Assembly: GCA_034766995.1 (NCBI GenBank)
Contig: CM068317.1
Span: 25,437,501-25,501,500 of the forward strand
Source of the DNA: Acanthacorydalis orientalis
Lineage: Eukaryota > Arthropoda > Insecta > Megaloptera > Corydalidae
Reading direction: 5' to 3'
Length of the DNA: 64,000 nucleotides
A model generated the notes under the pieces. The model was not told where the DNA came from. It did no database searches and saw nothing but the letters and a program-made list of their open reading frames with translations. A program made the position numbers and the translations under genes. Positions 23,739 to 36,639 of this stretch are shown piece by piece; positions within the stretch are counted from its first letter, which is position 1; every line of letters starts with the position of its first letter.

Positions 23739-24026
23739 TTAGTTTGGTACGAAAATAATTGCGGTTTTTATTTTCTTAATTCTAGCCTTAATTTTTTTAA
23801 ATATTTGAATAATTTCCTACTAGTGAAGGTTTTCAAACTCTGCTCTTTCGATCAATTCGTTAATTCCAGGACTCTAAAATTCTATCTTGTATAAATAAAC
23901 GAACTCGTTTCCCATTATGAGAAATATATGCTGGCCAACGGTCTTTATTTTGATTAATAAATATAACTGATATGTGTGCCTTTATACTCGATACGTAAAA
24001 ACCGTAATTATTTTTGTTCCAACCTT
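23739..24026 (+). mobile_element. 288 bp internally deleted Hsmar1-like mariner
   Basis: Both ends match the 21712 element (TTAGTTTGGTACGAAAATAA and the complement of TAATTATTTTTGTTCCAACC). The interior corresponds only to the last ~200 bases of that element (CCAGGACTCTAAAATTC, ACTCGTTTCCCATTATGAGA). It is a deletion derivative 0.8 kb from its near-full-length relative, directly followed by a TA microsatellite. Confidence 0.8.
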
Positions 24027-24030
24027 ATAT

Positions 24031-24039
<9 letters not shown>

Positions 24040-24101
<62 letters not shown>
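24040..24101. repeat. (TA)n microsatellite
   Basis: About 30 TA units. It sits between the deleted mariner and the donor site of the next Ret exon, only nine bases from that exon. Confidence 0.96.
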
Positions 24102-24105
<4 letters not shown>

Positions 24106-24110
24106 CTCAC

Positions 24111-24433
24111 TCGATTGTTTGCGATGCATTTCTCAGCATTGATATCTCTTTAACGTAAACAATTCCACCGATTTTGGTGACATCGAATGCCCCAGTCTTT
24201 TTCTGAGCAGCCGGATTTGTCGAATCTCTCTTAACGCGGAATGTTTCGATGTTCGTGAGATTCGCGTTATCTCTTGGTTGCGTGAGTCGGGCGAATGGGG
24301 CGGCTGTCCGTAACAGTTTGAGAGACAGTGACGGATACAACACACCGGAAGTTTTCAGATGTGTCAGTTGTATCAACGAACTCGGACTCGGTGGTACCTC
24401 TGGACCGTTGTGTATACGTATTGTTACATTGAA
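24111..24433 (-). CDS. Ret: Ret exon: cadherin-like domain
   Basis: Encodes FNVTIRIHNG, then a Pro/Ser-rich loop, LKTSGVLYPSLSLKLLRTAA and GGIVYVKEISMLRN. The pattern of alternating hydrophobic residues and the closing VYV..I.ML.N strand suits an extracellular beta-sandwich of the RET cadherin-like type. It has no calcium-site motif of its own. Phase 0 entry after tttcag; the donor is gtgagt. Confidence 0.9.
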
Positions 24434-26868
24434 CTGAAACGAAAACATTTCGATTTTATTTGATTTTTTTTTTCTTTTTTGATGTCATACATTCAAATAA
24501 AACAGTTTCATAAATATAGTGTAATGCTGTTACTAAACTCACGAAAATGTAACATTCTAAACATTATTCACACAATTTCTTTTATCAACGTTTTAAAAAA
24601 TTGATTAGAATCATTTTTTTTGCTTTAGTTAAAGATCAATTATTGGATATATTGATGAAGAAATTTTGTGGCGTTTATTTTTTTCTGAAAATCATTTTAA
24701 CTGGATAATATATGTGAAGATGCTATGTTGATTAGTTACATAGAACAGAAACTCAGCACTGACCTAAGGTTACAGTAGAAGTAATATAGAGTGACAAGTT
24801 CAAAAGAATATAATTTACCAACGATTCAATTTGATTCTATTTTATTTATATTCGTTATTTTTTTAATTATTTAATTAATTAATAACGTAAAACTTTAGAT
24901 CCAATTCGCTTATTTTATCAAAATATTTTGTACTGGAACTATACAACTGTAATAAAATTCAATAGATTTTACTCTCGTATTTAATTGATTTTATAATTTA
25001 TGATGTATGCATAAATAATAATCTTAATTTGTTATATTTTTATCATCTTTACCAATATTTGATTAACAATATGTTACTTTTTTTACATCCTTAGGCAGTC
25101 TTAATAAGATTTGTTCATTCTTATCAATATGTAGTCACTTAATGTGTATTGTGAAATATATTTCTGGTTTTTAAACAGGTACTAATAAAATAATTATAAA
25201 TATATTTTCCATAGATAGTTTATTGTATTCCATTTTTTACAGATTCCTTTCGAATTGTTAAAAATGATTATAATTTTTTATAGTAAGAGTTCAAAGAGAA
25301 TATGTTCTAGATTTTTTTTTATTTTTTTCATAATGAAGAGTTTGCATCATCATATACTTGTATAAGTTGTTTATAAACCTGAGGTATGTTTTAAATCAAT
25401 TAATGCTTCTCTATTAATTGCAATCAATTAACTTAATATATTGATTTATTTTTTTTAATTAGACTTTTTTAATCTTTGGTAATCTGTTGTGATTTGTATT
25501 TTTTCAATTATAGACGATTTACTATTATTTAGATTAGTTATTACTCATATAATTGTATATTTTTTAAAGAGTTTTAATTGTATAATATAACTTGTACTTT
25601 TTTTACTTCAGAATTGGGGCTCTGAATTTTTCGATATTAATATTCTGTTTTTGAATTGTATAATTATTACTCGTGTATTTATTATAATTTTATTCACTTT
25701 CTTATTCGTTATTCTATTATAATTGAAGGATTTTAATTTTAATTAGTTGATTTGGTATTTAGAACTGTCATTCTATCTTCTTCTCGAATAAATAATATAA
25801 GATTCTGACTGATACCGTTTTCATTAATCATTCCAATATTAGATATTTTATTGAAAAATGAACCGGGAACATATGTACTTTATATTCTTCCCTAGCTTTA
25901 GTAATTGCACGTTTCTGGAACTGCAGTAGATTAAGTTATATTTAACCACTCTTTTCAGAAGTTTTATCAACTTTAGGAGCTGTAATTTTCATTAACTAAA
26001 TTCATGTAACTAAATTTTCTAACTTAACAACAAAACTATTATTTTTTGTACTAATAATCGTTTATTATTTAATTTTTTCCTGATGATAATATCATTCCCA
26101 TTGGAATATGTATGAAGCGAACACTTCGTGTTAAAATATCATAATGTTTGTACACATTATAAAAAAGCTACTATAATATTTGAAGTTTCAAATCATTTTG
26201 TAAAAAATGGATGCGTGTTTTAATACACATCATTATACAGCTCTTTAATAATATATTTAAAAAAAATCCACATTAAATGAAATTTAAATATTAAATATAA
26301 CTCTATGAAAAATACGAATCTACTGTGACCTTAGATTTGAATATATATGCTTGGTAAATATAATTAAAGCATATGTTCATAATATTTTGCATAAAAATAT
26401 ATAAAAATTATAATATGTTGATGAAGTTTGTAACAATTCTTATACGTATTCCAGACTACTGGTATATCGAGTGATTGGCATTGTCATAAAAATGTAAATA
26501 AGTGACACAGTGTTCATCAATATATTAACATTTTTATATATTTCGATAATAATATTTTAGTACTGATATTTCAATTATTATAAGATAAATTCGTTTACCA
26601 TCCTTAGTTTTTAATATTAGTTAATTGATATTACTTAACGTTTAATTGGTCTTACGAATTTATGATTAAAATCGTATATTATTGTGATTTTTCTTTGATA
26701 GCATTATAATTGTTTAAATAGTTGGAAGAAGTGTTATTTATTACAATAGTTTGTGACATTTCAGTTATATTTTCGAAATATAATTTGAGTTTGTTTCTTG
26801 TACGCACTTAAAATATAACTTGAAATAAAGTAAGTTACCTGAACTTGATTGAAAAACTAGTTGTAACA

Positions 26869-27030
26869 AATAACAAGAGTAGGTTAGGTTAGGTTATGTT
26901 TGAAGGAGGAGGAAGCTATCTTGCCTCTCGGTACTTAGACTCGAGGTCCATTATGCCTTCCCTCGACTTGATCAAAGCTACTCGGGAAGTCTCGCTTGAC
27001 TAAACTACCATGAACATAATAACAAGAGTA
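26869..27030 (-). mobile_element. 136 bp 5'-truncated LINE 3' end with 13 bp target duplication
   Basis: The duplicated target AATAACAAGAGTA is at 26869-26881 and 27018-27030. The insert between them, read on the - strand, is the same LINE 3' end as at 33621 and 49319 (complement of GAGGAAGCTATCTTGCCT) and finishes in CATAACCTAACCTAACC. That tail is telomere-like CCTAA sequence. Confidence 0.85.
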
Positions 27031-27168
27031 ACAATAAGAAAAAAAACTGACATTCAGGAACGCTTCATGAACAGTAATTACAAAATAATTCGATTTCTAA
27101 TACTTTTCATTTTTTTTCTGTAACTCTAATCATTTTTTTGTCAAAATTTAATTCTATATATATACATA

Positions 27169-27984
27169 ATTCGTTTGATAAGTATGGTAAAAAAGCAAGT
27201 TAAACACCGTTTTTGTGAAAAACCGGTTTTATTTCTCAATATAGCTTCCATTAAGAACTATACACTTGGTCTAGCGAGTCTGCAAATATGGATTGACTGT
27301 GGCAGTCGCATCCCCATTCGACAAGTATATCTTCCCACCGAGCCAAATTTTCAAGTTTTGGAAGAGGAGGAATTTTCACGGGGATAAGTCCGGAAAATAC
27401 GGTGGATGAGGAATAAATTCGAAGCTTAATTCGTGCAATTTTTCCATTACGACGGTCGATTTGTGGGACGGCACATTATCTTTGTGAAACAGCATTTTTT
27501 GTGCACCAATCTTGGCCGTGTTTTGTTTCATCTTTTCTTTCAAAATATCTAATAATGATGCATAATAGGCTTCTGTTATCGTTTTTCCCTTCGTCGAGTA
27601 GTCGATCAAGATGATTCCTTGAAGATTCTAAAAACAGTGGCCATCGCCTTCTCAGCCCACAAAACGGTATTCACCTTCTTCGGTGCAATTTCACCAGGCG
27701 TTGTCCACTGCTTTGACTACTGCTTCGACTCAAATGTGTAGTGGTGGATCCATGTTTCATCCACAGTGACAAATCTACGCGAAAAACCTGCTCGTTTTTT
27801 TTCATTTTTGCGGTAACTGCTACAATGTTCGCTTTAAACATCTGTAGAACGTGAAAAACGCGTCGCTTTTGGCTGCAATTTCGCCTATGCGAGTTTGAAA
27901 AGTGACACTTGATAGCAGTGACGTTACCAAATGAACGGTTGCTCCTTATCATATAAATTTACCAAACTTACCAAATGGTCCTCG
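27169..27984 (-). mobile_element. Decayed mariner with internal deletion (816 bp)
   Basis: TA lies just outside both ends. Terminal repeats end in TTTGATAAGTATGGTAAA and the inverted TTTGGTAAGTTTGGTAAA. On the - strand: degenerate WIHHYTFESKQQSKQW near 27740, KTITEAYYASLLDILKEKMK near 27560 and LHELSFEFIPHPPYFPDLSP near 27400. The N-terminal DNA-binding region is nearly absent. Confidence 0.8.
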
Positions 27985-28228
27985 TATATTAACTTTGCAA
28001 TAATAATATTGGATAGATGCCATTACAATATAAATAATATTCAGAACATCTATTAACAGTATCATTCTTTTTAAAAAAATAATGGTCATTATTTCTCTAT
28101 GAAAATGTTTATAATTTTAAAATCTTGACCAATATAAATATAAATCTGTAAAATTGTTGTTTTCGATTTGATTAAAGAAAGTTATCTAAAGTAATTGCAA
28201 ATATATGCAGCTCATCTGAATATATATA

Positions 28229-29487
28229 TCAGATAACCAAGAAAGTCAGTCGTTTTTGAATTGAGAAAAAAGCACATTTCCATAAAATAACTTTATTCAT
28301 CAAAATATCCACATTCGTATTGAACAACCCTTTCCCAGCGAGAAGATAATTTATAAATTCGATTTTTATAAAACTGATTTTTATTTTCAAAAAATGTAGA
28401 CACCTCCATTTTTAATTCTTCTTCATTATTAACCTGTTTACCATGCATACGATTGTCCAAAGATAAAAATAGGCGATAATCTAATGGAGATATGTTTGGC
28501 GAATACGAGAGATGGGGGAGGATCTCCCACCCCAAATTCATGATTTTTGTTCTGGTCTCTACTGCTACGTGTGGTCGTGCGTTATCTTGCAAAAATAATA
28601 TTTTTTACGATTTACAAGTGCTGGCTGTTTTTGTTTTAATGCATCGTGTACTCGTTGGAGTTGTTTACCATAAATGTTTTCCGTGAGAGTTTGACCCACT
28701 CGAGATATTCATGGTGACTAATTCCTTTTGAAGCCTATCAAGCACAGAGAAGATGTTTTCGCGGTGTTAACTTTCATTTAGGACTTTATGGGACAGGATC
28801 ACATAATGGAATCCAGTGGTGAGTACGTTTGTAGTTGGAATGCCTAATCCATTTTTCATCAGTGGCCAAAATTTGATCCAAAAAGTTCTCTGATTTTAGC
28901 CGTGAAATAAGAGATGTACAGATTATAAGACGCTGTCATTTGTTATTAAGAGTTAATTCGTGTGGTATCCATTTACTTAATTTCCACCTCTTTCCTATTT
29001 TGTGTAAATGCTTCCGTATTGTTTCGTCACTTACTTTGAACAATTCTGCAAGCTGTTGACACGTTAAACTAGAATTTGTTTCAATCATTGTCTCCGATTC
29101 TTCAATATTTAAATTTGATGCTCTGCCTGATCTGGTCTTGTCTTTAATGAATTCATCTCCGGTAAAAAATTTTTAAACCATCTCTGGGCCGTTCTTGATG
29201 TAACTGTATTTTCTCCGAACGCAGTACAATTTTTTTTACGTTTTCTGTATCGTTAGTCCCAAGCTTAAATTCATAAATCAAACACGTACGTACTACACTA
29301 TTTTTCACAGACATTTTTAAGGGTTAGAATTATTTTTTAAATTAAAATGAACAGTTCGAGATTTATTTAAATCACATGCTTATATTACTGATAAACAATT
29401 TTTGGAATTTTGTCCGATAACAAGTGTAAACAATTCTTGGAATTATTGTACGTTATAACAGCGACAGAATTTTCTTGGTTACCTAAA
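28229..29487 (-). mobile_element. Dead full-length mariner (1,259 bp)
   Basis: Terminal repeats AGATAACCAAGAAAGTC and AGGTAACCAAGAAAATTC are bounded by TA. The transposase begins MSVKNSVVRTCLIYEFKLG near 29313 and ends with SSRWERVVQYECGYFDE near 28300. All three catalytic contexts keep Asp (ATDEKW, MQDNARPH, SPLDYRLF), but stops and frameshifts separate them. Confidence 0.87.
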
Positions 29488-29689
29488 TATATATATATAT
29501 ATATATATAATTTTCATTAAATTTATTTAAAGAAATAAAATTTGAAAGAAAACAGTTCTTGATTTATAAACGAAAAAATTATGTTTTCAAATATGTAGAA
29601 GAATGTGTGTAAGAAAATGATAGATAAGTAGACATTATAGACGTGTCTGTATATACGTATATCTATACGATGATAAAAATGTTGTGACC

Positions 29690-29960
29690 TGATGTAAGAA
29701 TAAGTACAGACATTGTCCTCGCGCGCTCTTCACAATTTATCACTTTCTAGCAGTAAGTTTTCACTGTCAAGCGCGCGTTTCTATTCCGAAACGAGATGGT
29801 GCGACGACGAAGACAAATGAACGACCGCAGATGAAGTGGCTCCCATTGAATACGTCGGAGTCCAGTGAACGCTTATAACGTCAATACCGGCATAGGTCAA
29901 ATATCGCCCCATTCCGTCTAGGAAGCGTGTAGAAAAAGGTGAATGTGTACGAATATGTGT
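29690..29960. promoter_or_regulatory. CpG-rich intronic block, possible regulatory element
   Basis: Contains CTCGCGCGCTCTTC, CAAGCGCGCGTTTC and GGTGCGACGACGAAGAC in AT-rich surroundings, with no transposon or coding signature that I recognise. Interpretation as cis-regulatory DNA is inference. Confidence 0.28.
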
Positions 29961-30096
29961 GAATATTCAAGAGACTTTACAGTTTCGTCTCGGTGTGACA
30001 AAATTTCACACGGATTTTCATATTTTATTAATGATCGAGGTCGTATATTTTGTTTGACACTTTTCTCACGGTCATCGTTCTGTGCTTTTTAATATA

Positions 30097-30390
30097 TTAA
30101 GTTGGTCGAAAAATAATTGCCATTTATGACCTTCAAATTCATACACATTTTTCTCTTTTTTGAATCTCCTGGCTGTTTTAAGTAATTCAAAACTGTTGGA
30201 TGATTAACGCCTATCTTTTGTGCAAGCTCTCGAATTGTTGTGTGTGGTGCTGATTCACCTAACTCCTTCAGTTGGTTGTTATGAATTGAAGGACGCCCGC
30301 GATTTTTTTCATCTTCAAAGCTTTCATCCTCAGCATGAAATTTTTAGAATTGCAATTGCAATTTAGATTTGCACTGTCCTTAAGTGCCCT
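30097..30390 (-). mobile_element. Fragment of the N-terminal-only mariner derivative
   Basis: TA then TTAAGTTGGTCGAAAAATAA. The following sequence is collinear with the 12182 and 43147 copies: terminal repeat, short linker, then antisense of the ..S..VLNYLK segment and GRPS region. It fades at ~30390. It shares their internal deletion junction. Confidence 0.7.
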
Positions 30391-30803
30391 AAAGATAATA
30401 GCATCGATATAAAAATGCAAATAAGCATCAATTAAAAATGATTATTAATCATTCATGGAACATTTTTGATCAGAATTTTTTGGTGATTTGCGGGGAGAAA
30501 TAGTTAATTTCTTAAATCACATTTTCAACTTATTTTACATACAATTTTTTTACCTCGATACTATTAACTATCTGAATAATTATTTTACGAAAGTAATAGT
30601 CCTTGAATTTAACAATAAGATCTCTTTAACCGTAGCATTACCTAGAGATCGATAGCCTAGTCTGAGATATTTTTGAATGACCTGTAATTCGTTTTTTAGA
30701 ATATGCGTACATAACAGATGATAACTATATATCCAAAAATTGTTATAATACAGTTAAGTTTTGTTTATACGAGGCGTTTTTTTGAAGTAAAATCAGTGTT
30801 GTA

Positions 30804-30880
30804 TTGAGGTAGAAAAATTATTGCGGTAAATGATCTTCAAATTCATAAAAAAAACCGCAATTATTTTCCTACCGACCTAA
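30804..30880. mobile_element. 77 bp terminal-repeat-only mariner MITE
   Basis: TTGAGGTAGAAAAATTATTGCGG and the inverted CCGCAATTATTTTCCTACCGA are joined by ~25 bases (ATGATCTTCAAATTCAT). TA flanks both sides (30802-30803, 30881-30882). The structure is like the human MADE1 element derived from Hsmar1. Confidence 0.8.
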
Positions 30881-30959
30881 TAATTACCGTCTATTAAACA
30901 AAAACGATAAGAGCGCGCATGCGCAGTAACTGTACGTGGTTCATAAGCTAGCTATCAGC

Positions 30960-31780
30960 CATTTAAGCCATGGTGGAAGCTAATCCACATACAACAGTTT
31001 CAGCTCTCACATGTGATTTAACTGTTAGTGTTATGACTGTTTCTTGTCACCTCATTGCAATAGGAAAGGTGAAAAATCTGGATAAGTTAATGCCGCACGA
31101 ATTGACAGATTGTCAGAAACTGAAACGCTTAGAGGTGTGTTCTTCATTGATGATTCGAAATGGTAAAACACAATTTTTAAATCGAATCATTACTTGTGCT
31201 GAAAAGTGGAATCTGTATGATAACAGAAAAAGATCTGGACAATGGTTAAATGCAAATGAAGCTCCAGGATACGCACCCAAGCCGTCATTACACCAAACAA
31301 AAACTTATGATTACTGAGTGGTGGACAAATAAAGGAAAAATCCATTATTGTTTTTTAAATCAGGCGAAGCAATTACGGCTAATTCACATTGCCGCGAAAT
31401 CGACAATATGAATGAAAAATTAAAAACAAAACAGCCAATGCTAATCAATAGATATGGGGCAATATTATTGCAAGACAATGCTCAGCCACAGACATCTCGA
31501 ATAACAATTTCCAAATTAAATTCATTAAATTATGAACTTCTACCGCATCCCCCTTATTCACCAGATTTTTCATCGACAGACTATCATCTTTTTCGCCACT
31601 TGGAATATTATTTATGAAATAAAAAATTCCGAAACCAAACAGAAGTGATTCAACGTTTCGAAGATATTAAAAGCTTTAAAAATGTCACTTTTTATAAAAA
31701 TGGGATAAATAATCTAATTTCTCGTTGGCAAAAGACCAAGCTGATAGAGCTTATTTTGATTAAATATATTTTGTTTTGTT
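30960..31780 (+). mobile_element. Mariner transposase relic, 5'-truncated
   Basis: Opens in frame as VEANPHTTVSALTCDL (linker and second HTH) and continues through MPHELTDCQKLKRLEV to a frameshift near 31315. The second frame gives LLQDNAQPQTSRI and FSSTDYHLFRHL. The first catalytic motif reads TCAEKW, so its Asp is replaced by Ala. No clear terminal repeats were found; the MITE at 30804-30880 ends just upstream. Confidence 0.8.
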
Positions 31781-31949
31781 AAAAATATTACGTTTTAATT
31801 CTTGCCTACAAATTCCGAAATTTCATATGTTACACTCTAAATACTATTCTATTAAATTTATCCAGAAATCATTTAATGGAAATTCATTATCTTTTTGTCT
31901 TAAATCAGAGTCACTAATTAAGTCAGTTAGATTATCATAATCATTTGTG

Positions 31950-32260
31950 TTGAAGCCTACCGGCTTAACCGTCACTATAAATGGATTCCGAACTCAGGAA
32001 TTATCCTCAAAGAAAATATTGCAAAAGGGTGTCAAGGTTTTGCGGTTGAGTCAAGGTCAGCGCGCGCTAGCCTTAATAACCCAATCCACACGCAAAATGA
32101 GGAGCGCCTCATTTTTAAACATGTTTCAAATTGTCGCAGCATTTAAAATCATTCCAGGCTCATATCCATTTTGACAATTTTTCACAAAACACATTTTCGC
32201 TTTCCGCGGAACACAAGTGTTCCACAGAACATGGTTCGGAAAACGCTGGTTTAGATAATA
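31950..32260. other. Unclassified GC-richer stretch with GGAACAC/GTGTTCC palindrome
   Basis: This part (GGTCAGCGCGCGCTAGCC, GGAGCGCCTC and the near-palindrome GGAACAC-AA-GTGTTCC at ~32209) differs in composition from the surroundings. The short ORF over it has no recognisable domain. It may be a DNA-transposon fragment or regulatory DNA; I cannot decide. Confidence 0.3.
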
Positions 32261-32826
32261 TAAAGGATTTTCGTAAATAAAAATATAATATTAATTTATT
32301 TTCTAGTTTAAAAAATGTATAATCTGAGTATATCAATTTACACCATTCTAAGAAAACCATTTAGTGGAACTGTATTAAACATAAAACTATAAAGTGAAAT
32401 CAGGTACAGAAAGCACCGTATTATTATATTTAAATAAATTCGTTTTGAACGTTTAGCGTAGAAGTTTTTATAATTAAGTATTTATGAAAATATTTTGTGC
32501 AAGAAAATATATAACCGAAAAATTACCTTCCAATTTCAGAATGATAGTATTTCTAATAATCGTTGTTTCAGAAATATACTTTTGAAAGTTTACATTCGAC
32601 AATCTCAATTATTTTTCGATACGTGATATTCATTTATAGTAAATATAATTCATCGCACAATTTCGAATACAATATGTCCTTTGAACCATTTCTCTTCTTG
32701 ACAATTCTACAAATGCTTTATTTAAAACTAAAATAATTATTGTAATTAATTTTCGGAATCGAGACGACCCTTCCGATTCCATTTAATTAATAATTGTACA
32801 TATGAAACGCGACACTAACACACAAG

Positions 32827-32828
<2 letters not shown>

Positions 32829-32878
<50 letters not shown>
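32829..32878. repeat. (TA)n microsatellite
   Basis: About 25 TA units, visible directly. Confidence 0.96.
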
Positions 32879-32880
<2 letters not shown>

Positions 32881-33573
32881 GAATGTATGACGAAATATGT
32901 TTACATGTGTTTGCATAATAGAATGTTAATAGTTAATTGCGTGCTAATACGGTATTTGAAATTCTTCGAAACAGAAACTGAAAATGATTTCGTCTAAATT
33001 AAAAATCAGATTAGCACGTTTTCCCTGTAAACACACATGTGTGCAATTTATGTCAACCGGACAGCGCGTGTGGGTGTTTAAATATACGCACCGTGCACTC
33101 GTTTCTTTACAAATACACGTATTTACATCAATTAATGTGTATTAAATGTTTCTGAAACGTGTCCGTATGCGTGTATACGAAACACCGTCCGGATTAATTA
33201 ATCCACATATCAGTTTCGTACTACACTTGATGACGGTGACCGTATTTTTTTAAAAATTCCCATTTCCAACACACTCACGTCATGTGTGGGTATGAGATGT
33301 GACCTTTTCACACATGTTCAGCAGGTGTTTAACAGTACCTGTATGATTCGAAACTTTTGCTGACGTGTTTTATATAAAATTTATTTTACTAATCGCACAT
33401 TACACTGAAATCAGTAGAACGATTTCGAAAAACAAAAACATTTACACGCATGCAGTTTCTCAAGCAGTAAATGAAATATTTTCAAATTAAATATTTTAAA
33501 ATATTTCAAGAATTGATAAGTGGTATTACTTACAAAAAGCTTAAGTGATTGAAAGAGTATATATTATATATAT

Positions 33574-33605
<32 letters not shown>

Positions 33606-33620
33606 TAGATAGATATATAG

Positions 33621-33962
33621 ATTGTTTGAGGGGAGAGGAAGCTATCTTGCCTCCCGGTACTTAGACTCGACGCCCATTATGCCTTCCCTCGCCTGATCAA
33701 AACTACTCAGGAAGTCTCGCTTCCTTCCAGAAGCCTGCCAGCCTCCCCGAGTTTATAGACCTTAATTCGGTCGCGGTGAGGAAAAACTCCCCAAATCATC
33801 GTCGCCTTAAATTGACCCATGCCAGACATTCCGCGTGAAGGTGAATGGGAGTCTTGTTGTCCCCTCCCCACACACCATCTACACTTCCCGTCCGTCCTTC
33901 GGCCTTGTATATGTTCGTGATAGCTTAGTCTCCCGTGTTCTGCGACAATTCGCACCAGGAGC
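33621..33962 (-). mobile_element. LINE 3' fragment (~340 bp), same family as 49319
   Basis: On the - strand it gives HGRLSYHEHIQG and then CRWCVG, the remains of the Cys motif after the RNase H region. It ends in the same 3' UTR as the 49319 and 26882 copies (complement of GGAAGCTATCTTGCCTCCCGG). It is 5'-truncated and sits between TA/GATA microsatellite runs, probably inserted into one. Confidence 0.8.
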
Positions 33963-34691
33963 CGTATATATATATATATATAATATTGTGATATTATTAA
34001 ACATTGATGTAAATAAATAAATAAAAATTAATTAGTAATATAGTTATAAAAACTTTTAATATATTTTCAAATTTCTAATTATATTATTCGATGTAGAAAT
34101 TAATTCCGTGCCTTTTTTATATACCAGGAATGTATACGAAAAAATGAAATTCCTTAAAATATCTCTCATTATTTTATAAAAATTCGATCATCTGTCTGGT
34201 TCTTCTACATCTTCACGCTCCGAGGGTTATATCGATAATCAAAAACGATCAATAATCATTTACTGAAACATTTTTGATCGGAAAAATATTTGTGGTTTGT
34301 GGAATGAGAGAATAATCCATTTATGAAAATTAATTTACTTGAAGCGTCAGAGTTGTAGTAAAAGGTACAAAAAAATTCTTATAATTATTAAGGAAATTAT
34401 ATATTTTTTATTCCATTTATTTTTTTGCTTCATTCTATCTAAACACTATTTAGATGCAATCACTATAATTTAAAATCCGAACTTCTAGTATATTTTTCAG
34501 TAAGAATGAGTTTTTTTTTGCAAATAATGGATGCAGAAACTCGTAACCATTAAAAATAATTGAAATTAAACATGGATGTGTATATTTTTATTTTATCGAT
34601 TACAATATGTGTCTCATTAGTTATCAGTGCAACTTATTGATTTTTTTTCTACTATAGTGTATATTAATTCTCAATGTAATGCCTGATGTAT

Positions 34692-35750
34692 TATTTTTGA
34701 CGTAGAACTACGTCTTTCCCCGAGTCTATGTAAAGGGCTTCGTACAAAGTTTTGGATGTCCCAAAAAGTGCAAAATTTGAAACACTTACTGCATGGAAAC
34801 TATAAAAGATACGTTAATGATTTAAGTACCGTTGAATAGAGAAAATATCTCGCTTCCTAACAATGATAAACTGGTTGGGTCAAATTTGTGAAGGGGGATA
34901 AGAGCCGCGGTGAAAAGGGCTATCTTTATCGATCTTGGCGCCGCGCTACGGTAGTAGTCAGGGCTGATTGCATCAGTGAGACTTGAGATATAGAAGCGAG
35001 CAATATCTCTTTCTGTGTCTTAAAGACAACGCTATCAGTGGATAATAATAATACCATTTATTTGCGAGTTGAATTAAGAGAGTAAAGAGAGTAGTGAGAT
35101 TAGCAGTGAAAATTTCAAACTTGCCGAGGAAATTCGAAGCAAAATACCATCTCGACCGGCAAAATTCACTAAGAGGGGTGATCGAGGGTGCAAGAATTCA
35201 AAAAAGGTCACATATGTCTGAAAACGAGCGAAAACGAGAATATAGGATCCAATTTAAGGCCGCACGCGAGAATGGAAATTAGTCACGCCGACCTCGCCAT
35301 CATAGCCGTCGACTAGCTGTGCAACTGAAGTCATTCTACTTGGTTGCAAGAGGTGTCTTCTTATCGCGGTTTATATAAATCCAAGCACACTACTCCGAAA
35401 GCTACAATCCTTTCTCTCCTACTATCTCTCTGTATATCTCTATCTCTCTGTAATCTGAACATCTGTCAGTTTAATCCATACCTAGTCTATGATGGATATC
35501 ATGACATGCCTATTATACTCGTGAGCGATTTCAATTTGGACTTAACGCTTAATGAGAACTCTCAATTTATAAACGTCATGAGAGATATGTTTGGAATACA
35601 ACTCGCATCAGCCAAAGAACCAATCACTCTCGGCAGGTCCTTTATAAATATGATCTTTGTGAAATATTTGGAAGGACTCGGATGCACTCTCCACATCACA
35701 TGCTTCTTCTATGTCGCCCATTAGTTATGGTCCAAGAATTCATTCCACCT
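34692..35750 (+). mobile_element. Helentron-like remnant with endonuclease fragment
   Basis: The left part has a perfect hairpin GACGTAG-AA-CTACGTC (34699-34714). Next comes an ORF fragment ending HMSENERKREYRIQFKAARE (~35210-35275), resembling the basic N-terminus of Helitron proteins. Then at 35500-35670 comes PIILVSDFNLDL and NMIFVKYL, an endonuclease/exonuclease/phosphatase-fold fragment. The helicase part is missing. A LINE origin of the nuclease piece is possible. Confidence 0.45.
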
Positions 35751-36389
35751 ATACCTGTAAAAACTCTAACTAACAATAACAAAACAAAATACATGTATAA
35801 TTTAAAACATTCATGACTTTCATTTACTATGCAGCCCCAGACATAGTTCTACGTTTAAAAGCATGCAGCATAGCACATCTATGCTTCAGTCTTTCTTTTT
35901 TATTAAATCCATTCGTTTTATGTCTTGTTTTCTCGAATAAAAATAGTAAAAAAATTACTGTTGCGCTTAGAAAAATTATTTATTTTTTATTAAAATACTG
36001 TGACTCGTATTCATAAAAATATTTTGAATGAAATGATAAATACGTACACATATATATCTTAAAATCAATTTAGTTCAGATTAAATATGAAGAATTTATTA
36101 GTTATTTGAAAAGAAACCAGTTAAAAGCATTAATAAATGTGTATATTGTGATTGTATTAATAAAAATGACATCTAATTAACACGATTACTAACAAAAATA
36201 TGATAAAACCTTTATATTTTTAATAGCACATGTTATAAAAACCATTAAAAAAAATGCTTGAAACATTTGATTTTGTGACAATTATAATTAATTAATGAGT
36301 TATAATCAAAAAAAATTTTCTTATAATATTAAAAATATTTTTACTATTAATAACATCATTATAGTGTGCAATTAGTATTTAATTTTCAA

Positions 36390-36393
<4 letters not shown>

Positions 36394-36454
<61 letters not shown>
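36394..36454. repeat. (TA)n microsatellite
   Basis: About 30 TA units, visible directly. Confidence 0.96.
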
Positions 36455-36464
<10 letters not shown>

Positions 36465-36639
36465 GAAATTGTGAGTGTCTATATCCAGTTAATGCGAAAT
36501 ATATTCACTACTCAACCATTCATGTTTTTATTAAACCATGAATTATAATAAATAAAATATGGCCAATCTTTTAACGGATCTCAAACTAAATATAAATAGA
36601 AAATGTATAATCACACGAACGAACTGAGTGCCTATATAT

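Noticed and set aside
35813..36016. 67-residue hydrophobic open frame
   Set aside because: AT-rich Phe/Leu/Ile composition with no domain, downstream of the Helentron-like remnant; not supported as a gene.
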